64,000 nucleotides of DNA, from contig CAZACW010000006.1 in NCBI GenBank assembly GCA_964483785.1, forward strand, positions 4,296-68,295, given 5' to 3'. Source of the stretch: JABDGZ01 sp964483785 (GTDB taxonomy: Bacteria > Omnitrophota > Gorgyraeia > Zapsychrales > Fredricksoniimonadaceae). The translations under genes and the position numbers were made by a program. Under the pieces are notes generated by a model. It was not told the origin of the DNA. It did not search any database and saw only the letters and a list, made by a program, of their open reading frames with translations. Positions 35,631 through 44,900 of this stretch are shown here, piece after piece; the stretch's first letter is position 1; the number at the start of each line of letters is the position of its first letter.

Positions 35631-36503
35631 ATGAAAACACTGATCAGTCTTTTGCGGGCCAGGCAATGGGTCAAGAACCTGTTTTTGGTCTTTCCCTTGA
35701 TTTTTTCAGGAAAATTTACGGATGGCCTGCTGTGGATCCTGTGTTTGAAGGCCGTGGCCGCCTTTTGCCTGATCTCAAGCGGGATGTATATCATCAATGA
35801 TATCCTTGATGTCAAACAAGACCGCCTTCATCCGCACAAAAACCGCAGGCCCCTGGCTTCCGGCGCCGTGTCCATGCCCTTGGCCGCGGCCGCGGCAGCC
35901 GCGGTTTTGGCCATGGGCCTGGGGCTTTCCTGGTCCATGGGCCGGGAGTTTTTTGTCCTGGCCCTTTCCTATGTGCTTTTGCATGCCTTGTATAATCTGC
36001 GCACCAAGCACCTGGTGATCGTCGACGTGCTGACCGTGGCCTTCGGGTTTCAGATCAGGATCTGGGCCGGTTCCGTGGCCGTGCATATTCTGCCCTCGCA
36101 ATGGCTGCAGATGTGCGTCCTGGTTTTAGCGCTGTTTTTGGGATTCACCAAACGCCGCCATGAAATCGTCATGCTCAAAAACGAGGCCTCTGCGCACCGG
36201 GGCGTGCTGGCGCATTACACCTCCTATCTGTTGGACCAGATCATCATCATTTGCTCGACCTTGACCATTGTCTTTTACGGCCTTTACACCATTTCCGCGG
36301 AAGTGGTGCAGCGGGTCAACGGGTATGAAATGTTTTATTCGACCGCCTTCGTGATTTACGGGATCTTTAGGTATTTATACCTCGTCCACGTCAAAAAATT
36401 GGGGGGAGACCCGTCGGAAATGCTCTCGGATGTGCCGATGGTCGGCAATATCTTGGTATGGATCATTTTTTCTATGACCGTTATCTATCTTTCCCAGCAT
36501 TGA
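35631..36503 (+). CDS. UbiA-family prenyltransferase (decaprenyl-phosphate phosphoribosyltransferase-like)
   Basis: The 290 aa protein has about eight membrane helices. It begins LISLLRARQWVKNLFLVFPL and has the Mg-diphosphate motif NDILDVKQDRLHPHKNRRPLASG, the pattern of DPPR-synthase-like UbiA members that attach phosphoribose to a polyprenyl phosphate. In mycobacteria this step starts decaprenyl-phospho-arabinose synthesis; here it could supply a pentose donor to the membrane transferases nearby. That role is inferred. I start at the ATG at 35631, 8 bp after the previous stop. Confidence 0.82.
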   Translation: MKTLISLLRARQWVKNLFLVFPLIFSGKFTDGLLWILCLKAVAAFCLISSGMYIINDILDVKQDRLHPHKNRRPLASGAVSMPLAAAAAAAVLAMGLGLSWSMGREFFVLALSYVLLHALYNLRTKHLVIVDVLTVAFGFQIRIWAGSVAVHILPSQWLQMCVLVLALFLGFTKRRHEIVMLKNEASAHRGVLAHYTSYLLDQIIIICSTLTIVFYGLYTISAEVVQRVNGYEMFYSTAFVIYGIFRYLYLVHVKKLGGDPSEMLSDVPMVGNILVWIIFSMTVIYLSQH

Positions 36504-36524
36504 CCTGAAACATAAAACATTCCC

Positions 36525-37622
36525 ATGGAGCGTATCGGGCTTAAAGATATCGTGGCCAGCATCGGCGGGTTGAGGATGAAGTCATTGAAGGTCTTTGACT
36601 ATCTCATCGGCGGCCTCATGGCGCAAATCCTTGCGCCGGCTTTGCCAAACGCCATGACGCCGCAGGGCGGGGGCCGCATTTTGGTGATCCGTCCAGGGGG
36701 AATCGGCGATGCGGTTTTTTTATTGCCGATCCTGCAGCGGTTAAGGGCCCAGGGCGCTGCCCTTGATGTGCTTTGCGAGCCCCGTAACGCCGAGATATTT
36801 TCATCTCAAGGTTATCCGGTCTTTCTTTATACCCGTCTTGGCGACCTATGGAAACTGTCAAGGAAGGCTTACGATGCCGTGGTGGATACCGAGCAATGGC
36901 ATTATTTAAGCGCGATTGTGGCCTATTTCATGAATACCCGCCTGCGGATCGGTTTTGCATCCCGTGTCCTGCGCAAAAAATTGTTAAACAGACCCGTATC
37001 TTATGAGGCGGATGCCTATGAGCTTTTGAATTTTTTAAGCCTTTTTGAAGGGTTGTTAAAAGGGCAGGAGGGCCTTGATGATATCAATCATTGTTTGGTC
37101 ATCCCCCAAGAGGTGAAATCCTGGGCCGCGCAGGCCATCCCTTCCAACAGTGTCAGCGTCTTTTTGGGCGCCAGCATTGTGCTCAGGCGCCTGACCAGGC
37201 CCCAATGGTCAAGCGTGATTCAAGGGGTCTTGGCCAAGGACCTTCATCCTGTGCTGATCGGGGGCAAGGATGTCGCCGCCATCGCGGATGACATCGCCAG
37301 GGAAATGCATAATCCGCGGATATTGAATTTTGCCGGAGAGACCACCCTCATGCAAAGCGCGGCGTTGATCCAGCGCAGCCGCACCTTCATCGGCCCGGAT
37401 TCAGGCCTGATGCACGTGGCCTGCGGTGTCGGGACGCCGGTGGTGGCGGTGTTCGGCCCGGGGAATCTCAAGAAATGGCAGCCTAAAGGAAGGCAGCATA
37501 AGGTCCTCTCGGAACATGTGCCCTGTTCTCCATGCACACGGTTTGGATACACTGTCCCGACCTGTCATGGCAGTTACCATTGCATCATGGACCTGAAGAT
37601 TGACCTTGCCCACATCTTATGA
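36525..37622 (+). CDS. GT9 family glycosyltransferase (heptosyltransferase-like)
   Basis: The 365 aa GT-B protein has the GT9 N-terminal motif ILVIRPGGIGDAVFLLPIL (near residue 51), where the Asp is catalytic, and the donor-site motif FIGPDSGLMHVACGVGTPVVA near residue 290. Enzymes of this family add heptose or related sugars to LPS core. An extra ~45-residue N-terminus may be an in-frame extension; an ATG at 36573 is an alternative. The stop overlaps the next gene (ATGA). Confidence 0.85.
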   Translation: MERIGLKDIVASIGGLRMKSLKVFDYLIGGLMAQILAPALPNAMTPQGGGRILVIRPGGIGDAVFLLPILQRLRAQGAALDVLCEPRNAEIFSSQGYPVFLYTRLGDLWKLSRKAYDAVVDTEQWHYLSAIVAYFMNTRLRIGFASRVLRKKLLNRPVSYEADAYELLNFLSLFEGLLKGQEGLDDINHCLVIPQEVKSWAAQAIPSNSVSVFLGASIVLRRLTRPQWSSVIQGVLAKDLHPVLIGGKDVAAIADDIAREMHNPRILNFAGETTLMQSAALIQRSRTFIGPDSGLMHVACGVGTPVVAVFGPGNLKKWQPKGRQHKVLSEHVPCSPCTRFGYTVPTCHGSYHCIMDLKIDLAHIL

Positions 37623-38407
37623 AGGTCTCGATCATTACCGTTTGTTACAACGCGGCCGCGACGATTGAAAAGACCATCCAATCCGTCGCGTCTCAAACAT
37701 ATCCGGACATCGAATACATTGTGGTGGATGGCGCTTCCAGCGACAACACCTTATCAATCGTCCGGCGGTACAAGGTGTCAAAGATCGTCTCCGAGAAAGA
37801 CCAGGGTATTTATGATGCGATGAACAAAGGGATCCGTTTGGCCGCCGGCGGCATTCTTTATTTTCTCAATGCGGATGATTATCTTTATGACCCGCAGGTG
37901 ATCCAAAATGTTGTCGAGGCTTATGCCCAAGATGACCAGCTGCAGGTGCTTTATGGGAAGGTCAAGTATGTTGATATTCCTGTTAAGCTCACCAGGACCA
38001 TGAAGCTGGATGATTTTGAATACAAGTCCGATCTTGACCTGGTCCTGAAGCGGTTCATTTGCCATCAGGGTATTTTTGCGCACAAACGGACTTTTGAGCA
38101 AATAGGGGTCTATGATACGAGTTACAAAATTTGCGCGGACTTTGAATGGTTTATGCGCGCGGCCCGCCGGGGGATCAAGCGGTCTTATTTGGACCGTTTT
38201 ATCGCGGTGGTTTCTTCCGGCGGCGTCAGCTATACAAAGCGCTACGGCGGCATTCAGGAAAAAATCAGGGCGGTCTTTCACAATGCCAGCTTTGTTCATT
38301 TCATGGCTTATTTGGCGTACGCCGGCTTAAAGAAAATCAACCATATCTTTATGGAGGAGATCGTGGAACGCCTCCGGCCCAGCCGGGGCGGGCGGATGAT
38401 CCGATGA
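37619..38407 (+). CDS. GT2 family glycosyltransferase
   Basis: The 262 aa protein has the GT-A fold of WcaA-like GT2 enzymes: SIITVCYNAAATIEKTIQSV, VVDGASSDNTLSIV, and the DxD-type metal site in FLNADDYLYDP. ICADFEWFMRAARRG is the acceptor-side motif. It is soluble, with no membrane segment. It sits between two other glycosyltransferases with ATGA overlaps on both sides. Donor and acceptor are unknown. Confidence 0.87.
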   Translation: MKVSIITVCYNAAATIEKTIQSVASQTYPDIEYIVVDGASSDNTLSIVRRYKVSKIVSEKDQGIYDAMNKGIRLAAGGILYFLNADDYLYDPQVIQNVVEAYAQDDQLQVLYGKVKYVDIPVKLTRTMKLDDFEYKSDLDLVLKRFICHQGIFAHKRTFEQIGVYDTSYKICADFEWFMRAARRGIKRSYLDRFIAVVSSGGVSYTKRYGGIQEKIRAVFHNASFVHFMAYLAYAGLKKINHIFMEEIVERLRPSRGGRMIR

Positions 38408-39282
38408 GAGAATTCATTTTAAGAAAATTGTTTCAGTGGTTTCCCTTCCATATTGAAGGAAATTTAAACGGGGCAGGAGGGCCGGCGGCCAAAGGCGTTT
38501 TTTCCTGCATAATCTGCGCCTCACGGCCCAAGGAACTGGAGGAATTACTGCAAGACCTTTATCAATCAGCTTTTCCCAAGGAGAGGCTGGAAGTCGTCCT
38601 CATCAATGACGGCGCTGGACCAAAGGTCAGGAGGCTGGCGGATCAATATAAGCCTGTATTGAAGATCGCATATGCGGAGAATGAAAAGCCGATGAAGATC
38701 ATGGGGGCTTTAAGGAACAAGGCCTTAAGTCTGTCCCGAGGAGAATATGTGCTTTTTTTGGATGATGATACGCGCTTGATGGATTACGCATTTTTGGACC
38801 AGGCTGATAAGCTTTTCCAAAAAGATTATGATGTGCTTCTGCCGACCGGCCATGCCCTTTACGGCCTGGTCAAAATGAAATATGATTATTTGGACGAATT
38901 CTCTTTTGCCAACCGCTGCTGCATGGTGCGCCGTACCTTTTTGGACCGCGTGAAAGGTTTTCAAGACGGATTAAAGGCCTATGAAGATATTGATTTAGGG
39001 ATCCGTTTGACCATGACAGGCGCCAAGGTCCATCATGCCAAGGCATTGTCCTATTGGCACCCGCCTTTATATTTTGATTCCATGCGCAAACCCCTGGCTA
39101 CGGGTCAGTCCATCGTCCATTTGAAATCTTTTTATCCTTTTGGGATATGGTTGATTCTTTATCTGAACGCCCTGCGGTTTTTGCCCTATATCCTGCTGCC
39201 CTCGGTTAAATGCCATCAATGGGCCAAGATCAGCTGGGGGGCTTTAGGGGCGCTCTTTATCAAAAAGGAAGAATACTATTGA
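38404..39282 (+). CDS. GT2 family glycosyltransferase
   Basis: I start this at the ATG overlapping the previous stop; the open frame extends further upstream, but that part is only a shadow of the preceding gene. The 292 aa protein has FSCIICASRPKELEELLQ, EVVLINDGAG, and the metal-binding LFLDDDTRLMD. YEDIDLGIRLTMTG matches the ED-type acceptor motif. One or two hydrophobic segments near the C-terminus (GIWLILYLNALRFLPYILL) suggest membrane attachment. Confidence 0.85.
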   Translation: MREFILRKLFQWFPFHIEGNLNGAGGPAAKGVFSCIICASRPKELEELLQDLYQSAFPKERLEVVLINDGAGPKVRRLADQYKPVLKIAYAENEKPMKIMGALRNKALSLSRGEYVLFLDDDTRLMDYAFLDQADKLFQKDYDVLLPTGHALYGLVKMKYDYLDEFSFANRCCMVRRTFLDRVKGFQDGLKAYEDIDLGIRLTMTGAKVHHAKALSYWHPPLYFDSMRKPLATGQSIVHLKSFYPFGIWLILYLNALRFLPYILLPSVKCHQWAKISWGALGALFIKKEEYY

Positions 39283-40553
39283 ATTTCATTAAACCCCTGT
39301 TTGATTGGCTCGGCATCGAGCATACCCCCAATATCCAAAAGGTGCTTCATAATACGGCCTGGATGACATTGGACAACGGCCTGCGCTTCGTCGTCGGATT
39401 GGCTGTGATCAGCTGCATGGCGCAGTATTTGGGCCCGAGTGATTTTGGGCTTTTGAATTACGCCCTGGCCTTAGTTTCCATATTCACCTTGCTGGCGAAT
39501 TTGGGCCTGAATGAAATGCTGGTCAGGCAATTGGTGACGCATCCTTCCAGGCAGGCGGTTTATGTCACCACCGCATTTTTATTACGCTGCCTGTCCGGCA
39601 GCCTGTCCTTCTTTCTGTGCCTGGCCTTGGTCCATATGCTGCCTTTGTCTCACGACGAGCGGTGGCTGGTCGCGGTCATCGCCGTCGGCCTTTTTTTCCA
39701 GTCCTTTGATGTCATTGATTCTTATTTTCAGTCCAAATTGCAATCTAAATTTACGGTCCTGGCCAAGATTTTTGTGTTTTTGGGCTTGTCCGGCATCAGG
39801 ATTTATCTGGTGCATATCAAAGCAGGTTTGGCGGCCTTCGCTGAAATGGCAGCGGCTGAGATCGCCTTGGGAGGACTGGGTTTATGGGCCGCCTATCGCA
39901 TGTTAGGCCACAGCCTCTTGAGCCTATGGGACAGCGCCGTCGCCGGTCAGTTGTTAAAGACCTGCTGGCCGATCTGTTTGGCCGGATTTGCGGGAATGGC
40001 CAACATGCGCGCCGGACAGATTTTGCTGTTTCATCTTTCCGGGGGCTATGAAGCCGGCATTTATGCCGCGGCCGGAAGGATCATCGAGATGTGGTCCATG
40101 CTGGGCTATGTCCTGATCGCCTCAGCTTTTCCAATCATTGTCAAATTAAAGAATGAAGACGAGGCGCTTTACCGGCGCAAGCGCAAGCAGTTTTATCATT
40201 TATTGTTCATGCTGGGGTTGGTCATAAGCCTGGGGACCGTGCTTTTGGCCCGTCCGATCATAGCCCTCTTGTTTGGTCAAGATTATCAAGAGACTGTCCC
40301 GGTATTGCTGATTTATATTTTCAGCGTGCCTTTTATTTTTTTGGGAGGGGCCACGACCTATGTTTTGGTTGTCGAAAACCTTCAGCCTTATCAGTTGGGG
40401 CGTACCGTCTTGGGATTGGCCGTTAATATTCTTTTGAGCCTCGTCCTGATCCCTCTATGGCATGCCTGGGGAGCGGCCTTGGCCACCTTGGCCGCCTTTA
40501 TCGTCAATGTTTACGGCGCTTTGATCTTTCGTCCGGCCAGAAAGATCTTTTAA
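39279..40553 (+). CDS. Wzx-type polysaccharide flippase (MOP superfamily)
   Basis: The protein has about 12 membrane segments and matches O-antigen/teichoic-acid flippases: NIQKVLHNTAWMTLDNGLRF at the start, AQYLGPSDFGLLNYALALVS, and a C-terminal LGRTVLGLAVNILLSLVLIP. I choose the TTG at 39279 because it overlaps the previous stop (TTGA) and follows AAGGAAG, giving 424 aa. It should move lipid-linked glycan units across the inner membrane, linking the cytoplasmic GTs to the membrane GTs. Confidence 0.88.
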   Translation: MNFIKPLFDWLGIEHTPNIQKVLHNTAWMTLDNGLRFVVGLAVISCMAQYLGPSDFGLLNYALALVSIFTLLANLGLNEMLVRQLVTHPSRQAVYVTTAFLLRCLSGSLSFFLCLALVHMLPLSHDERWLVAVIAVGLFFQSFDVIDSYFQSKLQSKFTVLAKIFVFLGLSGIRIYLVHIKAGLAAFAEMAAAEIALGGLGLWAAYRMLGHSLLSLWDSAVAGQLLKTCWPICLAGFAGMANMRAGQILLFHLSGGYEAGIYAAAGRIIEMWSMLGYVLIASAFPIIVKLKNEDEALYRRKRKQFYHLLFMLGLVISLGTVLLARPIIALLFGQDYQETVPVLLIYIFSVPFIFLGGATTYVLVVENLQPYQLGRTVLGLAVNILLSLVLIPLWHAWGAALATLAAFIVNVYGALIFRPARKIF

Positions 40554-40568
40554 CATCAGGCAGGGGCA

Positions 40569-41723
40569 TTGAAGACCTTACTCATCGTTTTATACGGTTT
40601 TATCCATTATTGGCTCGATCCTCTGGTCCGCCTTTTCGCTTCAAGGGCTCCCCAGGCAAATAGAAAAAGGGTCCTGGTATTACGCGTTGATGCCGTCGGC
40701 GATTTTGTGCTGTGGCTCGACGCGGCCAAGGAACTGCGCCGCATTTATCCTCCTGAAATGTTTGAGATTGTTTTGGCCGTCAATAAAAATGCCGAAGGCC
40801 TGGCCAGGCCCCTGCCTTATTGGGACAAGATCATCGGGCTGGATATGCATCCATTTTTCTGGAATATATCCTACCGTTGGTCTTTGCTGAGGCAAATCAA
40901 AAGCCTTGGCTTTGATATTGCCCTTAACCCCCACATGTCCCATATCATGTTCGGTGCAGATTCCCTCATCAGGTCATCCGGGGCCAGGGAACGCATCGGA
41001 TGTGCTTTATATGATGAATTGAATGATCCGTTCTTTTTAAAAATCAAACAGGCCTTGATCAAACCTTGGTATACAAAGCTCATCCCTATAGAACATCGGC
41101 CGCCGATGATGGAATTGCAGTTGAATGCAAAATTCCTCAGGGGACTGGGCATCGAAGATATGAAGCCGGCCATGCCGCGTTTGATCATTGAAGATCAAGG
41201 AAAACTTCAGGATTTAAAAAAGGATTATTTTGTGATCGTGCCTCAGGCGGGCTGGGACGGCAAGGCCTGGCCGCTGGTGCATTTCAAGGACATTGCGCGC
41301 AGGGTCGGTCAGATGACAGGATGGCAGCCGGTATGGCTTGGTGTCAAAGACGGCATTGAGCTTGGTCCCACGGCACCCGGCGCCCTGGATTTGATCGGCA
41401 AGACCAGTGTCATGCAATACGCCGGGGTCATCGCCGGATCAAAATGCGTGATTGCCAATGATTCATCCGCAGTGCATATGGCCGCGGCCTTGAAGGTGAC
41501 ATCGTTTTGCATCGCGGGCGGGGGGCATTGGGGCAGGTTTATTCCATATCCCTCTGAGATTGAAAGTCCTTTTAAACCCAGGGTGATCCATATGGACATG
41601 CCGTGTTACGGATGCCGGTGGACTTGCATCTATCCCAGAGAACAGGGAACACCTTATAAATGCATAGCGGACATATCCATGGACTTAGTCTGGAAGGACA
41701 TTGAAAATTATCTCAAACGTTAG
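40569..41723 (+). CDS. GT9 family glycosyltransferase (heptosyltransferase-like)
   Basis: A second GT9 enzyme of 384 aa. The N-terminal motif is VLVLRVDAVGDFVLWLDAAK, with the catalytic Asp, and the donor site is CVIANDSSAVHMAAALKV. A Cys-rich C-terminal segment (CYGCRWTCIYPRE) is often seen in LPS-core GT9 proteins. It starts with TTG 16 bp after the flippase. It differs enough from the copy at 36525 to act on a different acceptor. Confidence 0.83.
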   Translation: MKTLLIVLYGFIHYWLDPLVRLFASRAPQANRKRVLVLRVDAVGDFVLWLDAAKELRRIYPPEMFEIVLAVNKNAEGLARPLPYWDKIIGLDMHPFFWNISYRWSLLRQIKSLGFDIALNPHMSHIMFGADSLIRSSGARERIGCALYDELNDPFFLKIKQALIKPWYTKLIPIEHRPPMMELQLNAKFLRGLGIEDMKPAMPRLIIEDQGKLQDLKKDYFVIVPQAGWDGKAWPLVHFKDIARRVGQMTGWQPVWLGVKDGIELGPTAPGALDLIGKTSVMQYAGVIAGSKCVIANDSSAVHMAAALKVTSFCIAGGGHWGRFIPYPSEIESPFKPRVIHMDMPCYGCRWTCIYPREQGTPYKCIADISMDLVWKDIENYLKR

Positions 41724-41732
41724 ATTGAATTT

Positions 41733-43535
41733 ATGTTAGTCCTTTTTCCATTTATTTTTTTATTCTCTCTGGGGGTGCTTTTAAAACGCCATTGTGCCCT
41801 TGGCTGGCGCGTGTCCATGTTAGCGTCTGCTTCTTTGACCTCAGCCTATATGATCATGGCCACGGAAATATTGAGCTTTGGCCGTCATTTAAGCCTTCTG
41901 CCTTTATTGATGGTGTGGCTTTTGCCCACCCTACTATTGCTGGGCCGGGCCATGCCGCAGATACCTTCGGTCTTCAGTCGTTTCACATGGCCCCGGCCAA
42001 ACGGAAATGAAATGATGTATTTGATTATGATTGGGTTTATTTTGGCTGTCACCTTAACGACCGCCGTCATCAGCGCTCCCAATACCTATGATGCCATGAC
42101 GTATCATTTGGCCCGCGTCGAACACTGGATCCAAAATCGCGGGGTCGCCAATTATCCAACCCACATCATCCGCCAATTGTATATCACCCCTTGGGCGGAA
42201 TACGCCTTGACGCAGGCGAGGATTCTATGCCACTGGGATGGGATTGTGAATTTATTGCAATGGGCCTCCATGCTCGGGTCCCTTGTCTGTGTGTCCTTGA
42301 TCGTAGAGCAATTGGGTGGAGGCGCAAGGGCCCAAATTTTAGGTTGTTTGGCAGCGGCGGCCTTGCCCATGGGCCTCCTGCAGTCGGTCAGCACCCAGAC
42401 GGATTATGTGACCGCGTTCTGGTTTTTATCTTTTGTGTTTTTTATCCTCAAATTGTCTAAAAAATTTAGTTTTACATTTGCGATCACGTCAGGATTGACC
42501 TTAGGGACTGCTTTTTTGACCAAGGGTTACCCTTATATTATCTGCATTCCATTTCTGGTTTGGTTTGTGGCCGCCGCACGTTTCAGCAAGCTTAAAGCCT
42601 GCGCGTCGCTTCTTTTCATCCTTCTTTTGAGCTTGGCCCTCAATTTCGGTTTCTTTCACCGCAACATGAAAGATTTCGGCGCCCCGGCCATCAGGCAGAA
42701 AGTCCTCCTCAATTCCTCTTTGGATGTGCAAAGCGTGGTGGGCAATGCACTGCGCAATTTCAGCCTGCATCTGGACACGCCCTTCCCGGCCATAAACCGC
42801 ATGCTTGTCACTTTGCTTAATCATGCCGCGCATGTGTTCGGCGTTGATTTATTTGGTTTGCACGGCGTCTACAACGACGCTGTCTTGGCCGTGCCTGACT
42901 TTTCCAAACGCGAAGATTATGCGGGCAATTGTTTGCATCTGATCATGTTCCTGTCGGTCTTTGCGCTCATGTGGTTCAACTTTAAGCAGAGCAGGGGACT
43001 GAAAACCTATGCGGTTTTGATCATAGGTGCGGGTTTACTTTTGAGCAGTTTATTGCGTTTCCAGGTCTGGGATTCGCGTTTTCATTTGGTTTTATTTTTA
43101 CTGTTTTGCCCGGTCTTCGGCGTCTTTTGCGACCGCCTTTGGGGCCCCAAGGAGGGTGTTGTATTGGCGGGATTGATGATGTTGAATGCCTTACCGTTTT
43201 TATTTTTCAATGCCCAGCACCCTTGGGAAGGGCCTCAAAGCATCTGGACCCTGCCCAGGGAAAAGCAATATTTCATCGGTGAAACGGGACTATTGGCGCA
43301 AACAAAAAAGACAGCTTTGCAGGTGCGGGCCATGAGGTGTGCCGACGTGGGTCTTATCCTGGGTGAGGATGACTGGGAATATCCTTTTTGGGTTTTACTC
43401 AAAAATCAAGACCCGCAGATAGCCTGGAGAATTGAACACGTGATGGTCAAGAATGAGTCTTCAGGAATTTCCTACCCCTTGGGGGATTTTCATCCCTGCG
43501 CCGTGGCCGGCTTAAGGCCCATGACAAAAACATAA
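41733..43535 (+). CDS. PMT-like integral membrane glycosyltransferase
   Basis: The 600 aa protein has about 12 membrane segments. The loop TYDAMTYHLARVEHWIQNRG followed by YITPWAEYALTQ is typical of GT39-like bacterial membrane proteins that use polyprenyl-phosphate sugars. The C-terminal ~100 residues are soluble. It is the last forward gene of the cluster and its end overlaps the convergent methyltransferase gene by 46 bp. Confidence 0.75.
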   Translation: MLVLFPFIFLFSLGVLLKRHCALGWRVSMLASASLTSAYMIMATEILSFGRHLSLLPLLMVWLLPTLLLLGRAMPQIPSVFSRFTWPRPNGNEMMYLIMIGFILAVTLTTAVISAPNTYDAMTYHLARVEHWIQNRGVANYPTHIIRQLYITPWAEYALTQARILCHWDGIVNLLQWASMLGSLVCVSLIVEQLGGGARAQILGCLAAAALPMGLLQSVSTQTDYVTAFWFLSFVFFILKLSKKFSFTFAITSGLTLGTAFLTKGYPYIICIPFLVWFVAAARFSKLKACASLLFILLLSLALNFGFFHRNMKDFGAPAIRQKVLLNSSLDVQSVVGNALRNFSLHLDTPFPAINRMLVTLLNHAAHVFGVDLFGLHGVYNDAVLAVPDFSKREDYAGNCLHLIMFLSVFALMWFNFKQSRGLKTYAVLIIGAGLLLSSLLRFQVWDSRFHLVLFLLFCPVFGVFCDRLWGPKEGVVLAGLMMLNALPFLFFNAQHPWEGPQSIWTLPREKQYFIGETGLLAQTKKTALQVRAMRCADVGLILGEDDWEYPFWVLLKNQDPQIAWRIEHVMVKNESSGISYPLGDFHPCAVAGLRPMTKT

Positions 43536-44098
43536 TCATAGTAGCGGGAAAAATCCTGGGAAGTTTCAACCTTGAAATGCCTCTCGAAGCAATCCATCAG
43601 AGCATCCTTGGTGTGCGGATGTTCACCCCTATCCAGGCTCCACAAAAAGCGGTTTAAGAAGGAATCTTTGCGGTAAACAGCATCGAGCAGAATGAATCTC
43701 CCCGAAGGCTTTAAGACCCGCGCCCCTTCCGACAACAGCAATTGCAGCAGATCTTCGGTCAAATGGTGGGTGAGGGAAGAGCAAAAGACCGCATCAACGC
43801 TCCGGGTTTTGAAGGGAAGGCATGTCGCGTCAGCCAGCATGGACAGATCACGGGGATGGTCCTTGGCAAAGCCCCCGAGTTTACGCTGGTCATTGTCCAG
43901 GCAGATGTAATGGTAATTCTTCGGCCACAGGTCACGGTAAAGGCCGGTGCCGCCGCCGACATCGATCACAACGGCATCTTGAGTCAAAAAAGGGTAATGC
44001 CTGGCCACCAGCTTTTTTTTGATATTGGTCCCGAAAAATAACTGCATTTGATTGTAGAAAAAGGGGACCGCGAAAATGGAATGCAGGAATTTGGTCAT
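43490..44098 (-). CDS. Class I SAM-dependent methyltransferase
   Basis: The 202 aa protein has motif I VIDVGGGTGLYRDLW near residue 40, YICLDNDQRK, then DAVFCSSLTHHL and LKPSGRFILLDAVY. It resembles Methyltransf_11/25 enzymes that act on lipids or sugar lipids. It overlaps the start of the following gene set by ATGA and ends inside the 3' end of the forward transferase gene. Substrate unknown. Confidence 0.8.
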   Translation of the reverse strand: MTKFLHSIFAVPFFYNQMQLFFGTNIKKKLVARHYPFLTQDAVVIDVGGGTGLYRDLWPKNYHYICLDNDQRKLGGFAKDHPRDLSMLADATCLPFKTRSVDAVFCSSLTHHLTEDLLQLLLSEGARVLKPSGRFILLDAVYRKDSFLNRFLWSLDRGEHPHTKDALMDCFERHFKVETSQDFSRYYDYVFVMGLKPATAQG

Positions 44099-44895
44099 GA
44101 GGGCAGGCCTTCAGGCCCTGGTTTTCGGGCAATGGCCATCACCGAGGTCCCTTTGGGCGGAAAGGGAAACAAAGCTATTTCCGAGGAGATCATCAGGGTC
44201 AGCAAGGCGTTGAAGATTTTGTTTTGGGGGTTAAAGCCTTTTTGCACGATGGGCTCCAATTGATCGTCCTTGGCCAGGGCCCGCCGGCGCAGCATCAACA
44301 GCGGCAGAAAGCAGTAGCCCCAATAATGACAGCAGATGGTCGTTAATCCGGATGCCTTCAAGGTATCCAGCATCATGGCCGTGTCATAACGCCGCAGATG
44401 GCCCACAAATTTATCATAATTGCTGTACAGTGAGTTTAAAGCCGGCACATTGATAAAGACCAAGCCCGACGGTTTCAAATGAAACAGCGAGGCCTCCATA
44501 AAGGCCTGCACATCCTCGATATGTTCGATCACATCATACAGCAGGATAAAGTCGTAGCGTTCCTTGAAAGACTCTTTTTTGTCAAAGATATTGTATAAAT
44601 AAGGCTTGCCGCGGCAGGGCGGGTTGCTTTTTAAGGAGTCCAAATCCAGATCAACCCCGTCGATGGTCCAGGGGGTGTTTTGTTCGATTTGATGGCGCAG
44701 CACCCCGTGGCCGCAGCCGATCTCAAGCCCTGTCAGGGGCCGGTCCCAGGGCAGATGATGCGCGTTTAATTGTTTCAACAGGGCGGCCAGGCGGCCGCGC
44801 ATCCAGAAATGGGTGTCCTGGGCCAGTTCAAACCAGCTGGCAATAAATTCCTGTTGGCTGCCGCGGGATAAAATGATGACGTCGGATTCAGCCAT
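44095..44895 (-). CDS. Class I SAM-dependent methyltransferase
   Basis: The 266 aa protein has GLEIGCGHGVLRHQIEQ, GVDLDLDSL, YDFILLYDVIEHIEDV and LKPSGLVFINVPAL, the pattern of Methyltransf_23. The C-terminal half is longer and has a basic stretch. It lies directly after a dolichol-phosphate-mannose-synthase-like GT2, an arrangement found in O-antigen and glycolipid clusters. It could methylate a sugar or lipid carrier. Confidence 0.82.
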   Translation of the reverse strand: MAESDVIILSRGSQQEFIASWFELAQDTHFWMRGRLAALLKQLNAHHLPWDRPLTGLEIGCGHGVLRHQIEQNTPWTIDGVDLDLDSLKSNPPCRGKPYLYNIFDKKESFKERYDFILLYDVIEHIEDVQAFMEASLFHLKPSGLVFINVPALNSLYSNYDKFVGHLRRYDTAMMLDTLKASGLTTICCHYWGYCFLPLLMLRRRALAKDDQLEPIVQKGFNPQNKIFNALLTLMISSEIALFPFPPKGTSVMAIARKPGPEGLPS

Positions 44896-44900
44896 ACAAT

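Noticed and set aside
38146..38403. N-terminal extension of the second GT2 gene
   Set aside because: It lies wholly inside the preceding GT2 gene in another frame; the ATGA start at 38404 fits the protein family.
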